A stretch of 64,000 nt of DNA from Actinomadura sp. K4S16 (GTDB lineage: Bacteria > Actinomycetota > Actinomycetes > Streptosporangiales > Streptosporangiaceae), in the NCBI RefSeq assembly GCF_008327685.1, contig NZ_BDDE01000020.1, positions 186,001 to 250,000 of the forward strand, written 5' to 3'. Each line of letters opens with the position of its first letter. Positions within the stretch are counted from its first letter, which is position 1. The notes below the pieces were generated by a model that ran no database searches, had not been told where the DNA came from, and saw nothing but the letters and a program-made list of their open reading frames with translations. A program made the position numbers and the translations under genes. Shown here one piece after another: positions 32,576 through 42,094 of the stretch.

Positions 32576-33819
32576 CTCATCGTGGATTGTGTGAACAACC
32601 GTTTGTCCGCGTCGGTGGGCGGCCGGGAACCGTTGCTGCTCGGTGTCGGCATCGGCGTCGATACGGGTGTCGTTGCCATCGCCTGCGGGACGGCGGCCTC
32701 CCGTGGTGTCTCCGGATCGGCGGTCCCGTGCACGCTCTCCAGCACTTGGCGGCCCTGCTTGTCCACGAAGTTGGTGAACAGTTCCTGCGAGTAGCCGAAC
32801 AGCACCGCCCACGCGATGATCTGGCCCGATGTGTCGAGAGCACTCAGCCCCGGGACGATCTCCCCGCGCAGGAGGAGGACCCCCAGCACGGCCACGAGCG
32901 CCCCGGTGGGGAGCTTCAGACAGGCCAGCGCCACGGGGATGCCGTAGGAGGTCGCGGATCCCCGGACCTTCCTCAGAGCGGAGGCCGCCGCGATACAGGC
33001 CGCCGTGATCCCGGCGATCTCGACGATGGCGTAGTCCCCTCGCGAGGCCGCTGAGCCGGGGAACGTCGCAGGTGGCGGGCTGACGGTTTGGCTAGGGCAA
33101 GCGACCTTGTTGAAAGGCGTAAAGCAAAGGGGGACGGCCGACTTCCAGATGGCCCCGGCCACGGCGATAGCGATCGCCAGGCAGGACAGGCCGAGCGCCG
33201 TCATCCAAACGATCCGAGCAAAGTTCACGGCGCGCAACCTCTCCTTGAGGGAGGCCTCGCGAGCGGCATCTACCGCGTCCAGCACGGTCGACAGTTTCGG
33301 AACCATTTGCATGGAATGGTTGTTGTTGCGTGTCGCCGTCCACCAATGGTGGTGAGCTGGCCCGTTGACGGCAGCATGGTTCACCGAACACGCTTGCTCC
33401 AGTTCCCATGCGGCCTTCTCGGCGCCGATCCGGCGGGTGTCGTCCGCAGGGAGATGCTGCTTGATGATGGCAAGCAGGTCCGGCAGGTGGGATGCGATGT
33501 CCTCAGGAGGAAGTGTCCGCAGCCACATGGTGCGTGCGGAATTGACGTGCATCTGCGCCGCGTCCACCTGTGCCGCCGTGCGGCCGCAGGGATTCTCGTC
33601 GGCGTTGATTACGCGACGCGCATTGGTCAAGGCCAAACTTGCATTCGAGATTAGTCGCCACTTCTCGGAAGTTTGCGAAGGTGAAGCCTTGGAGGGCAAC
33701 TGGGCATCCAATTCCAGGATGTTCGCCTTCACTCCCTCACAGAGCACCCAGTTGGATTTTTCGCGCATTCTCTTTATTAGTCGAAATTTGTACTTCTCTT
33801 TTAGCCTGGCGTGCCACAT
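32572..33819 (-). CDS. Multi-pass membrane protein of unknown function
   Basis: 415 residues, not recognised. The N-terminal half (about 1-200) is soluble and helical, with several Trp and His. Four membrane segments follow (about 204-228, 262-285, 294-320 and 330-345), ending in FGYSQELFTNFVDKQGRQVLESV and a disordered Pro/Thr tail. The first third of the gene (33600-33819) is clearly lower in GC than its neighbours, a sign of recent arrival. The ATG at 33819 follows GAGGAG. Coupled to a peptidoglycan-binding protein; a role at the cell envelope is inference. Confidence 0.7.
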   Translation of the reverse strand: MWHARLKEKYKFRLIKRMREKSNWVLCEGVKANILELDAQLPSKASPSQTSEKWRLISNASLALTNARRVINADENPCGRTAAQVDAAQMHVNSARTMWLRTLPPEDIASHLPDLLAIIKQHLPADDTRRIGAEKAAWELEQACSVNHAAVNGPAHHHWWTATRNNNHSMQMVPKLSTVLDAVDAAREASLKERLRAVNFARIVWMTALGLSCLAIAIAVAGAIWKSAVPLCFTPFNKVACPSQTVSPPPATFPGSAASRGDYAIVEIAGITAACIAAASALRKVRGSATSYGIPVALACLKLPTGALVAVLGVLLLRGEIVPGLSALDTSGQIIAWAVLFGYSQELFTNFVDKQGRQVLESVHGTADPETPREAAVPQAMATTPVSTPMPTPSSNGSRPPTDADKRLFTQSTMR

Positions 33820-34060
33820 CCTTATTCTTCTCCTCGGTACGGCAATCCCTCTCACACCGCCCTGAGGATCAGGCTATTCGCGGGCATCGGGCATCGCGAT
33901 CCATGGCGTTTACATATTGGCCCATGGCCGTTCAAATCGCCCGAAGCGGCAAGCGTGCACGTCGAGCGTGCCTGCCTCGCCCCGCCTGGCCGGGCTCTGT
34001 TCCGCGTGCTTCGTGCAGGGCCCGGCCGTCTTCTGGGGTGGTTTCCGGTGGTCGTCGGCG

Positions 34061-35080
34061 TCAGTCCTGGATGGTGATCTCGGTGGTCACCGGGGCGGGG
34101 CCGAGGACCCAGGTGGCGGTGATCTTGACCTTCGTTCCGATCGGGGTCGACGGGTCCACCTGGATGGGGAAGGTCCGGCCGAGTTCGGAGGACGACAGCT
34201 GCAGTTCCGGCGGGACGGTGACGCCCGGCGTGTCGCTAGTCAGCTTGATCACGGCGCCGAAGGGGTGCCAGATGTCGCCGAGCCCCACCACGCCGTAGTT
34301 CGGCCAGTAGCCGGACTTGTTGCGGATCTCCCTCACAGTGCCCACGGAGAACTTCTTGGGGGTCCCGATCAGGCTGGAGGTCGCCTTGTCGTTGCCGAGG
34401 TCCGCCGTCATCTGGACGTACCGCGGGTTCTGGTCGGTCGAGACGCTGATCGGGAAGGTGGCGCCGGTGGCGCCGGCGGGCACGACGACGTACGGCGCGG
34501 AGTAGGCGGTGTCGTTCCAGACAGGGTTGTTGCGGATGTCGACGGCGAGCCCGCCCACGGGCGCGGGGGACTTGATCTGCACGGTGCCGGTCACCGTCGT
34601 GCCGGTCAAGGCGATCGCCTGCCCGTACTGCTGCTTCACCCAGAAGCCCGTCACCACCTGCTCGCGCCAGTCCGGCGGCTCGACGGTGATCGCGGTCCGC
34701 GCCGCGGTCCCGTTGGCGGACGCCTCCAGGGACGTGACGGTCGTCGTGTCCTCCGACTGCACCCGGATCGGGAAGGTGACGGACCGCTGCCCCTCCGGCA
34801 CGGTGACCTTGCGCCCGGTCGACCTGGCGTAGTTGGGGTCCTCGAACTCGTTCAGGTCGCGTAGCGCGACGACGGTGCCTCCGGCGGGCGCGGGCTCGGT
34901 CAACGTGACCTTCTGGAGCGCCTCCTCGCCGGCGCTGATGGTGGACGGTGAGACGCTCGTCGACTCGACGCCGGTGGTGGCCGCCTGCGCCGCGAGGGGT
35001 GTCGCGAGGCCGAACAGGAGCGGCGCGGCGGTCAGCACGGCGACGCGACGGCCCACGGCCGCCTTGGAGAGGTTTGCCAT
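34061..35080 (-). CDS. Secreted protein with Ig-like/Calx-beta-type repeats
   Basis: 339 residues with a clear signal peptide (about 1-32, ending AAQA-ATT) and three or more beta-strand repeats of a Calx-beta/Ig-like kind (VSPSTISAGEEALQKVTLTEPAPAGGTVVALRD..., TVTVP.. VTFPIRVQSEDTT, PAGATGATFPISVSTDQN). Probably extracellular or wall-attached; no catalytic motif is seen. I chose the ATG at 35080 (GATGGGG upstream) over 35089. Stand-alone gene, divergent from lysC. Confidence 0.75.
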   Translation of the reverse strand: MANLSKAAVGRRVAVLTAAPLLFGLATPLAAQAATTGVESTSVSPSTISAGEEALQKVTLTEPAPAGGTVVALRDLNEFEDPNYARSTGRKVTVPEGQRSVTFPIRVQSEDTTTVTSLEASANGTAARTAITVEPPDWREQVVTGFWVKQQYGQAIALTGTTVTGTVQIKSPAPVGGLAVDIRNNPVWNDTAYSAPYVVVPAGATGATFPISVSTDQNPRYVQMTADLGNDKATSSLIGTPKKFSVGTVREIRNKSGYWPNYGVVGLGDIWHPFGAVIKLTSDTPGVTVPPELQLSSSELGRTFPIQVDPSTPIGTKVKITATWVLGPAPVTTEITIQD

Positions 35081-35292
35081 GAGCCCCATCCAATGATCAC
35101 GGACTGCCGACCGCCAGGTCAGGAAGCCGCACGTCAGACACTCGTAATAAGCGGTCGGGCCGGGACGAGGAGGACGGGGGGCGGGGTGCGCGCGGGGGTT
35201 GGGCGGACGGTTACCTGGTCGTGATCCGGTGTGTCCGGCTCTGTAGACTCGACCAGCAGAACGCCTGACCCCGATCCGAGGAGCGCCCACCC

Positions 35293-36567
35293 GTGGCTCT
35301 TGTCGTGCAGAAGTACGGTGGCTCCTCCGTCGCCGACGCCGAAGGCGTCAAGCGGGTCGCCCAGCGCATCGTCGCGACGAAGAAGGCGGGCAACGACGTG
35401 GTCGTCGTGGTCTCCGCCATGGGCGACACGACGGATGACCTCATCGACATGGCCAAGCAGGTCAGCCCCCTGCCGCCCGCCCGTGAGCTGGACATGCTGC
35501 TCACCGCCGGCGAGCGGATCTCGATGGCGCTGCTGGCCATGGCCATCGCGAACCTGGGCCACGAGGCCCGCTCGTTCACCGGCTCCCAGGCCGGTGTGAT
35601 CACCGACGGCTCGCATGGCAAAGCCAAGATCATCGATGTGACGCCGGGACGGATCCGGACCGCGCTGGACGAGGGCTCGATCTGCATCGTGGCCGGGTTC
35701 CAGGGCGTTTCGCAGGGGACCAAGGACATCACGACGCTCGGCCGCGGCGGGTCCGACACCACGGCCGTCGCGCTCGCGGCGGCGCTGGACGCCGACGTCT
35801 GCGAGATCTACTCCGACGTCGACGGCGTCTTCACCGCCGACCCGCGCATCGTGGCCGCCGCCCGCAAGATCCCGAAGATCTCCTACGAGGAGATGCTGGA
35901 GATGGCGGCCAGCGGGGCGAAGATCCTGCATCTGCGCTGCGTGGAGTACGCGCGCCGCTACAACATCCCGATCCATGTGCGGTCCTCGTTCAGTCAGAAG
36001 GTGGGCACGTGGGTCGTCGACAGCAGCGAGATCGAAGGACAGGACATGGAGCAGGCGATCATCTCCGGCGTCGCGCACGACCGGAGCGAGGCCAAGATCA
36101 CCGTGGTGGGGGTGCCGGACAAGGTCGGTGAGGCCGCCACGATCTTCACGGTGCTGTCCGAGGCCGAGATCAACATCGACATGATCGTGCAGAACGTGTC
36201 GGCGGCGTCCACCGGGCGGACCGACATCTCCTTCACGCTGCCGTCCACGGACGGGCAGAGCGCGCTCACCGCGCTGAACAAGCTGAAGGAGAAGATCGGC
36301 TTCGAGTCGCTGCGCTACGACGACCGCATCGGCAAGGTGTCGCTGATCGGCGCCGGGATGCGCTCGCACCCGGGCGTCACCGCGTCGCTGTTCAGCGCGA
36401 TCGCCGAGGCCGGCGTGAACATCGAGATGATCTCCACCTCGGAGATCCGGATCTCGGTCGTCGTCGCCCAGGACGACATCGACACGGCCGTCGCCGCCGC
36501 GCACCGCGCGTTCGACCTGGACGCCGAGCAGGTCGAGGCGGTCGTCTACGGCGGCACCGGCCGCTGA
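35293..36567 (+). CDS. lysC: Aspartate kinase
   Basis: It phosphorylates aspartate, the first step to lysine, threonine, methionine and diaminopimelate. The kinase domain shows VQKYGGSSV (5-13) and VVVVSAMGDTTDDL; the TTLGRGGSDTTAVALAAALDADVCEIYSDVDGVFTADPR stretch is classical. Two ACT domains follow (from about 265), where lysine/threonine feedback acts. The 424-aa length is normal. It starts with GTG at 35293. Internal starts producing a beta subunit are known in this family but were not proven here. Followed by a strong terminator before asd. Confidence 0.97.
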   Translation: MALVVQKYGGSSVADAEGVKRVAQRIVATKKAGNDVVVVVSAMGDTTDDLIDMAKQVSPLPPARELDMLLTAGERISMALLAMAIANLGHEARSFTGSQAGVITDGSHGKAKIIDVTPGRIRTALDEGSICIVAGFQGVSQGTKDITTLGRGGSDTTAVALAAALDADVCEIYSDVDGVFTADPRIVAAARKIPKISYEEMLEMAASGAKILHLRCVEYARRYNIPIHVRSSFSQKVGTWVVDSSEIEGQDMEQAIISGVAHDRSEAKITVVGVPDKVGEAATIFTVLSEAEINIDMIVQNVSAASTGRTDISFTLPSTDGQSALTALNKLKEKIGFESLRYDDRIGKVSLIGAGMRSHPGVTASLFSAIAEAGVNIEMISTSEIRISVVVAQDDIDTAVAAAHRAFDLDAEQVEAVVYGGTGR

Positions 36568-36578
36568 CCGCACGCCTC

Positions 36579-36609
36579 AGCGGGCCGCACGGACTCCGTG
36601 CGGCCCGCT
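36579..36609 (+). terminator. Strong terminator after lysC
   Basis: AGCGGGCCGCACGG (36579-36592) pairs with CCGTGCGGCCCGCT (36596-36609) around a 3-base loop, followed by TTGTCTTGTTC. It splits lysC from the downstream asd gene. Confidence 0.88.
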
Positions 36610-36704
36610 TTGTCTTGTTCGTCCTGTGGCGCGTGACGCTGACGCCGCGCGTGGGCGGTGGCAGGGTCTTTTAGGGAACCGGCCGCATTCCCAGGGAGTT
36701 GGAC

Positions 36705-37832
36705 GTGCGGACACGACTCGACGGCGAGAGGGTGGGTGCGACCATGGCCCTGACTGCCCGCGGCGCGATGACCAGGGGAACGGGCGGGCCGACGCTCGCC
36801 GTCGTCGGCGCCACGGGGGCCGTCGGGTCCGTCATGCTCGACCTGCTGTCCACCCGCCGCGACGTGTACGGGGAGATCCGGCTGGTCGCCTCGCCCCGGT
36901 CGGCGGGACGGACGCTGCCGCTGCGCGGGGCCGACGTCGAGGTCGCGCCGCTGGCACCGGAGGTGTTCGACGGCGTCGACATCGCGATGTTCGCCGTGCC
37001 GGACGACGTGGCCGCCCGCTGGGTGCCGATCGCGACGAAGCGCGGCGCCGTGGCGGTCGACAACTCCGGCGCGTTCCGGATGGCACCGGACGTCCCGCTC
37101 GTCGTCCTGGAGGTGAACCCGGAGCGGGTGCGCCGGCGGCCGCGCGGGATCGTCGCGAGCCCGAGCTGCACGACGCTGTCGATGATCACGGTGGTCGGGG
37201 CGCTGCACCGCCGGTACGGGCTGCGCGAGCTCGTCGTCTCGTCCTACCAGGCGGCGTCGGGCGCCGGGCTGGAGGGCGTCGGCACGCTGTACGAGCAGAT
37301 GGAGAAGGTCGGCGGCGACCGGACGCTCGGCAACCGCGCGGGCGACCTGCGCTGCGCGGTCGGCGAGTTCGGACCGTTCCCGGCGCCGCTCGCGATGAAC
37401 GTGGTCCCGTGGGCGGGCGAGGTGCGCGACGGCGGCTGGAGCTCCGAGGAGCTCCAGATCCGGAACGAGTCGCGGAAGGTGCTCGGCCTGCGCGACCTGC
37501 GGGTGACGGCGACGTGCGTCCGCGTCCCGGTGGTGACGGGTCACTCGCTGTCGGTCCACGCGGTGTTCGAGGAGCGGGTCGACCAGCGGGAGGCGCAGGC
37601 CGTCCTCGCCGGGTCGCCCGGCGTCGTCCTCTGCGACAACCCGGAGACGCAGGAGTTCCCGACCCCGGCGGACGTGGTCGGCACCGATCCCGCCTGGGTG
37701 GGGCGCGTGCGGCGCTCGCTGGACGACCCGAAGGCGCTCGACCTCTTCCTCTGCGGCGACAACCTCCGCAACGGCGCCGCGCTCAACACGGCCCAGGTCG
37801 CCGAGCTGGTCGCCGCCGAGCTCACCCCCTGA
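36705..37832 (+). CDS. asd: Aspartate-semialdehyde dehydrogenase
   Basis: It reduces aspartyl phosphate to the semialdehyde. NADP-binding LAVVGATGAVGSVMLDLL, catalytic Cys in ASPSCTT, the Gln in SSYQAASGAG and His in VVTGHSLSVHAVF are all present. The active-site segment is SPSC rather than the usual NPNC. The GTG at 36705 (GGGAG six bases upstream) is my choice; ATGs at 36744 and 36768 are alternatives closer to the usual family start. It ends 11 bases inside the convergent SnoaL-like gene. Confidence 0.9.
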   Translation: MRTRLDGERVGATMALTARGAMTRGTGGPTLAVVGATGAVGSVMLDLLSTRRDVYGEIRLVASPRSAGRTLPLRGADVEVAPLAPEVFDGVDIAMFAVPDDVAARWVPIATKRGAVAVDNSGAFRMAPDVPLVVLEVNPERVRRRPRGIVASPSCTTLSMITVVGALHRRYGLRELVVSSYQAASGAGLEGVGTLYEQMEKVGGDRTLGNRAGDLRCAVGEFGPFPAPLAMNVVPWAGEVRDGGWSSEELQIRNESRKVLGLRDLRVTATCVRVPVVTGHSLSVHAVFEERVDQREAQAVLAGSPGVVLCDNPETQEFPTPADVVGTDPAWVGRVRRSLDDPKALDLFLCGDNLRNGAALNTAQVAELVAAELTP

Positions 37833-38241
37833 GCGCCGCGAGGACGGCGGCGGTGTCCAGGTAGAACGGGCGGAACTCGCTGACCAGCCCGTCCCGGACC
37901 GTGATCCACTGCAGCACGGAGGTCTCCACCTCCCGCCCGGTCGCGCGGGCCCGGAAGACGCAGTCGTTGCGGACGGCGACCGTGTCGCCGTCCACCGCGC
38001 AGTGCTGCTCGCGGAACGTCAGCTCCGACCACGCCTCGCTCATCGCGGCCATGAACCGCTCCATGCCGTCGTGGCCGCGCCATGTCCCGCCGTAGGGGAG
38101 GCTGGGCGCCTGGTACATCGCGACGTCCGGGGCGAGATGGGCGGCCATCACGGAGAAGTCCCCCTTGCCGGGGCCGCCCGCGGCCAGGTAGTCCGCCTCC
38201 GCGGCGTAGAAGCATTCGAGGGTTTCCAAAGTGTTGATCAT
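37822..38241 (-). CDS. SnoaL-like (NTF2-fold) protein
   Basis: 139 residues with the NTF2/SnoaL cone-fold pattern: LETLECFYAAEADYLAAGG at the N-terminus, HLAPDVAMYQAPSLPYGGTWRGHDGMERFMAAMSEAWSELTF and NDCVFRARATGREVETSVLQWITVRDGLVSEFRPFYLD. Likely a small-molecule-binding or isomerase-type protein. Starts at ATG 38241; its 3' end overlaps asd by 11 bases on the opposite strand. Confidence 0.8.
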   Translation of the reverse strand: MINTLETLECFYAAEADYLAAGGPGKGDFSVMAAHLAPDVAMYQAPSLPYGGTWRGHDGMERFMAAMSEAWSELTFREQHCAVDGDTVAVRNDCVFRARATGREVETSVLQWITVRDGLVSEFRPFYLDTAAVLAALRG

Positions 38242-38334
38242 GCCTCGTGAACACCGGTACGGGGCGCCGGGTTGCGGCGCGCGCCGGATCGTGGCATGAG
38301 CGGTCGGCCGCACTCGGGCTTTAGGGTGGCAGTC

Positions 38335-39003
38335 GTGACCGAGACGAAGGCCGTGAAGTCCGAGCAGACGCGCGCCCTGATCGTCGAGACGGCGCTGCGC
38401 CTGTTCCGGGAGCGGGGATACGAGCAGACGACGATGCGGGCGATCGCCAAGGAGGCGGGTGTCTCGGTCGGCAACGCCTACTACTACTTCGGCTCCAAGG
38501 AAGAGCTGATCCAGGCCTACTACGACGAACTGCAGGACGAGCACGTCGCCGCCTGCCGGGCCGTCCTGGAGGCCGAGACCGAGTTCGCGCCCCGGCTGCT
38601 GGGCGTCCTGAAGGCCCGGGTCGACACGATGGTCCCGTACCACGAGTTCGCCGGGAAGTTCTTCAAGTTCGCCGCCGAGCCGACCAGCCCGCTCAACCCC
38701 TTCAGCGCCGAGTCCGGGCCCGCCCGCGATTCGGCGGTGGCGATCTACCGCGAGGTCGTCGAGGGCTCCGATCTGAAGATCGACAAGGAGTTCCGGGCGG
38801 AGCTCCCCGAGCTGCTGTGGATCTACTCCATGGGCATCGTGCTGTACTGGGTGCACGACAGCTCGCCCGGCTGCCGCAAGACCTACCTGCTCGTCGAGCG
38901 GACGGTCCCGCTGGTCAACCGCATGGTCGCGATGTCGCGCATCCCCGGCTTCAAGTCGGTGACCCGCGAGCTGGTGGGCATCATCCGCGAGGTCCGCGCC
39001 TGA
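38335..39003 (+). CDS. TetR-family transcriptional regulator
   Basis: 222 residues. The helix-turn-helix is TRALIVETALRLFRERGYEQTTMRAIAKEAGVSVGNAYYYFGSKEELIQAYY (about 12-62) and the ligand domain is all-helical. The GTG at 38335 has AGGGTGG upstream. It is close to and divergent from the SnoaL-like gene, a possible target. Its 3' end overlaps the convergent M15-like gene by 23 bases. Confidence 0.9.
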   Translation: MTETKAVKSEQTRALIVETALRLFRERGYEQTTMRAIAKEAGVSVGNAYYYFGSKEELIQAYYDELQDEHVAACRAVLEAETEFAPRLLGVLKARVDTMVPYHEFAGKFFKFAAEPTSPLNPFSAESGPARDSAVAIYREVVEGSDLKIDKEFRAELPELLWIYSMGIVLYWVHDSSPGCRKTYLLVERTVPLVNRMVAMSRIPGFKSVTRELVGIIREVRA

Positions 39004-39721
39004 CCAGGATGTCCCAGTGGTCCTTCTCGCGGGCGAAGACGACGCCCTCGGCGGACCGGTAGAGCCGCGCGCCGTCGCCCCGAACGCCGGTGAACGGGTA
39101 GCGCCGCACCGCGCGGTCGACGCAGTCCCCGGTCGCGATGTCGGCCTTGTAGCCGTTCGCGTGGCTGTACGTCCCGCCCGCGTGCCCGTGCTCGGTGCCG
39201 CCCGTGACGGTGACCTCGCAGCCGCTCGACTCCGCGAACGCGATCAGCGCCCTGATCGTCCCCCACCGCATTCCCTCGAACGACGTGCAGGTCCGGACCG
39301 TCCGGTCGGAGCAGTCTCCGGTGGAGCGCCACCCGATGCCGCTCGCGCGCAGCGCGTACTCGGCCATCTGCTGGTCCATGCGCAGCGAGTTCGGCGCGTC
39401 CGGCAGGGCATCCCGTGGCGGGACGCTGCGTTTTCGCGAGGCCCGCAAGACGGTCCGGGCCGTGCGCCTGCGCGGAGCCGCGGCCGCCGGAGCGAGCAGC
39501 CGCTCGGCCGGGGACGCTGGTCCGGCGGCCGCCGCGGGCGGCGAGCCGGAACGGGCATGGGGCGCGGCGTGCGCGCCGGGTGAGGCGAGCGCGAGCATCG
39601 TCGCGGTGATGGCCAGCGCGGTCGCCATGGCGGCCAGACGGAACGCCGGGTGGCGGGCTATGTCGGGCGCCCGCCGGCACTCGGCCGGCATGGCGCACTG
39701 GATGCTGCATGGCCGTGGCAT
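38981..39721 (-). CDS. Secreted M15-like (D-Ala-D-Ala peptidase fold) protein
   Basis: 246 residues. An Arg-rich N-region precedes a signal peptide core (about 28-52), then an Ala/Pro/Arg-rich stretch and a C-terminal domain of about 130 residues. The motif THGHAGG/YSHANGYKADI resembles the SHxxGxAxDI zinc-site motif of M15/VanX-like peptidases, and EKDHWDI could supply the last His. Conserved Cys pairs (GDCSDRTVRTC, GC, GDC) suggest disulfides. Wall-peptide cleavage is a fair guess but unproven. GGGGGGA stands before the ATG at 39721. Confidence 0.65.
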   Translation of the reverse strand: MPRPCSIQCAMPAECRRAPDIARHPAFRLAAMATALAITATMLALASPGAHAAPHARSGSPPAAAAGPASPAERLLAPAAAAPRRRTARTVLRASRKRSVPPRDALPDAPNSLRMDQQMAEYALRASGIGWRSTGDCSDRTVRTCTSFEGMRWGTIRALIAFAESSGCEVTVTGGTEHGHAGGTYSHANGYKADIATGDCVDRAVRRYPFTGVRGDGARLYRSAEGVVFAREKDHWDILVRRGPRG

Positions 39722-39847
39722 GTGCGGTCCCCCCGATAGGTGATGTCGGGGGGTGCCGATGTCAGGTGCGGCCGATCGAGGGATGCCCGAGGTCTCGATC
39801 TTGTAAACCCGGGACGGGCGGAAGGGCCCGCCCGCCCCGGGGATAGA

Positions 39848-41611
39848 TCACGACATGCCGAGATGTTTCCGAGCGAAGCCGATCTCGGCGGCCATCTGGG
39901 TGATGCGCTCCTCCACGACGAGCGAGCCGTGGCCCGCGTCGTACCGGTACACCTCGTGCGGTCTCCCCAGCTCGGCGAGCAGCCCCAGGTAGTTGTCGAT
40001 CTGCCGGATGGGGCAGCGCGGGTCGTTCTCCCCCGCCAGCACCAGCACCGGCGCCCTGACCTGCGCGGCGTAGGTGATGGGGGACGACTCGCGGTACCGC
40101 TCCGGGACCTCCTCCGGCGAACCGCCGAACAGGGACCGGTCGAACGCCTGGAGGCTCTCCATCTCGTCCTCGTACGCGGCGACGTAGTCGGCCACGGGGA
40201 CGGCCGCGACCGCGACGCTCCAATCGTCCGGCTGCGTGCCAATGCCGAGAAGGGTGAGGAACCCGCCCCACGACCCCCCGGTCAGGACGAGCCGCTCCGG
40301 GTCCGCGAGGCCCGACTCCACCGCCCAGTCGCGGACGGCCTTGATGTCCTCCAGCTCGGTGAGGCCGACGCGCCCTTCGATCGCGTCGCGCCATTCGGAG
40401 CCGTAACCGGTCGAGCCGCGGTAGTTGACCCGGACGACCGCGAACCCGTGGTCGACCCACGCGGCCACGGTGGGGACGAACGAGTCGTCGTCCTGCGCGG
40501 TCGGCCCGCCGTGGACGTCGAACACGGTCGGGTAGGGGCGGTCGCCTTCCGGCTTGCTGACCAGCGCGTGGATGCGTCCGGCCGGACCGTCGACCCACAC
40601 GTCCTCGACCGGGACGGACGGCGGCGCGGTGGGCCCGGGCGGGGTGAGGACCACCGCGCCGGACGTCGAGCGGATCACCGGCGGCTCGGCGGCGGACGAC
40701 CAGGAGAACTCGACCGTCCCGTCCGGCCGGACGTCCGCCCCGCCGAGCACCCCGCGCGGTGTGTCGATCCCGGTCAGCGACTCGTCGGCCAGGTCGTAGC
40801 GGTAGAGCTCGTCGCGCGCCTCGTACGAGTGGGAGACCAGCAGCGCCGCCCCGTCCGGGTACCAGGTCGCGCCGACCTCGCCGGGCAGGTCGAGGACGAT
40901 CTCCTGCTCGGTGCCGGCGACCGGGTCCCAGATGAGCATCTCTTCCCGGCCGCGCCGCTCGTGGTTCACCAGGAGCCGCGAATCACCGTCGACCGGGGCG
41001 AACCCGGCGCCGTAGACGCCCTTGCCCGGTCCGTCCCAGAGGTCGGCGACCGGGGAGCCGTCCTGCCGCATGACGCGCAGGGCCATGTGACGGCTGTCGC
41101 CGTGCTCGCTGTGCCCGATCGCGACCAGCGACTCGTCCCGCGAGAGGCCGGCGACGTGGGCGTCCTCGGCGTGGTGGTAGAGGACCTCCGGCGCCGCCCC
41201 CGACCGGCAGAGGTAGATGGTGTTGCCCTCCTCGGTCGTCCGGCCGACCACGGCGAGGCCGCTGCGTCCCAGCGCCAGCCCGGACGGATACGCCGGCTCC
41301 AGTTCGGGAACGGCCGGAGCGCTCTCGGTCTCCCCGAACGGGACGCGCTTCCACACGCCGAACTCGTCCCCGTCCGTGTCGGCGAACCACCACACCCATT
41401 CGCCGGTCGGGTCGATGGTGCCGTACCACGTCCCGTTGGGCCGGTCGGTCACCTGGCGCTGCTCACCCGACTCGCGGTCCCAGGAGTAGACCTCCCAGGT
41501 CCCGCTCAGGTTCGAGCGGTAGATGCTGCGGCTCGGGGCGTCACGCGCCCAACGGGGCAGGCTGATCCGGGCGGCCCGGAAACGCGCCTTCCAGCGCTCG
41601 TCGTCGACCAT
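39848..41611 (-). CDS. S9-family prolyl oligopeptidase-like peptidase
   Basis: 587 residues: an N-terminal beta-propeller (about 1-330, e.g. DRPNGTWYGTIDPTGEWVWWFADTDGDEFG) and a C-terminal alpha/beta hydrolase with the nucleophile elbow GGSWGG near 430, the acid in VLAGENDPRCP and the base in DAGHGS. No signal peptide, so it is probably cytosolic and acts on short peptides or acylated amino acids. The ATG at 41611 gives a normal start; the frame opens at 41662. Confidence 0.9.
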   Translation of the reverse strand: MVDDERWKARFRAARISLPRWARDAPSRSIYRSNLSGTWEVYSWDRESGEQRQVTDRPNGTWYGTIDPTGEWVWWFADTDGDEFGVWKRVPFGETESAPAVPELEPAYPSGLALGRSGLAVVGRTTEEGNTIYLCRSGAAPEVLYHHAEDAHVAGLSRDESLVAIGHSEHGDSRHMALRVMRQDGSPVADLWDGPGKGVYGAGFAPVDGDSRLLVNHERRGREEMLIWDPVAGTEQEIVLDLPGEVGATWYPDGAALLVSHSYEARDELYRYDLADESLTGIDTPRGVLGGADVRPDGTVEFSWSSAAEPPVIRSTSGAVVLTPPGPTAPPSVPVEDVWVDGPAGRIHALVSKPEGDRPYPTVFDVHGGPTAQDDDSFVPTVAAWVDHGFAVVRVNYRGSTGYGSEWRDAIEGRVGLTELEDIKAVRDWAVESGLADPERLVLTGGSWGGFLTLLGIGTQPDDWSVAVAAVPVADYVAAYEDEMESLQAFDRSLFGGSPEEVPERYRESSPITYAAQVRAPVLVLAGENDPRCPIRQIDNYLGLLAELGRPHEVYRYDAGHGSLVVEERITQMAAEIGFARKHLGMS

Positions 41612-41683
41612 CCCCCCAGTATCCCGGAGCCCCCCGGCAGGATCACGGGGATAAATCCCCAAGCCCCCAGGCCGTTGACGGGG

Positions 41684-42064
41684 TCAGGGGGCGGGGATGC
41701 CGGCCACGAAGGTGCGTTCCTGGGGGGAGGGCACCAACTCCACCGTGGTGCCGGGGCGGAAGTCCTCGCCGAGGACGGTGGTGATCGCGTCGGTGAGGCC
41801 GGCGGCGAGGGAGGCCATGATCTCGGGGGCGTCGGGGCGGTCGAAGGCGGCTGCGCGGACGCCCATGACCAGGGAGGCGTTCGTGTCCACGGCCTTGCCG
41901 CCCTGGGCGAGGCGGCCCGCCGGGACGCCGGACAGGTGGACGGTCGCCAGGTCGCGGGCCCACTCGCCGTAGACGCCGACGATCGCCTCGGTCAGGGCGG
42001 TGACGAGCTCGGATTCCCTGCCCGCCAGCTTGTCTTCTGGCAGGTGGGCGGTCAGGTGCGGCAC
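41684..42064 (-). CDS. Tautomerase (4-oxalocrotonate tautomerase-like)
   Basis: 126 residues. With the GTG at 42064 the mature protein would start Pro-His-Leu, giving the N-terminal proline used as catalytic base in this superfamily. The MIF/4-OT beta-alpha-beta pattern (ELVTALTEAIVGVYGEWARDLATVHL, then RPDAPEIMASLAAGLTDAITTVLG) occurs twice, the fused-repeat size. The longer open frame upstream crosses the operator and is unlikely. Divergent MarR regulator with a palindrome between. Confidence 0.8.
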   Translation of the reverse strand: MPHLTAHLPEDKLAGRESELVTALTEAIVGVYGEWARDLATVHLSGVPAGRLAQGGKAVDTNASLVMGVRAAAFDRPDAPEIMASLAAGLTDAITTVLGEDFRPGTTVELVPSPQERTFVAGIPAP

Positions 42065-42094
42065 AGTGGTCCCCGTTCTCTTTGAACCTAAAAG

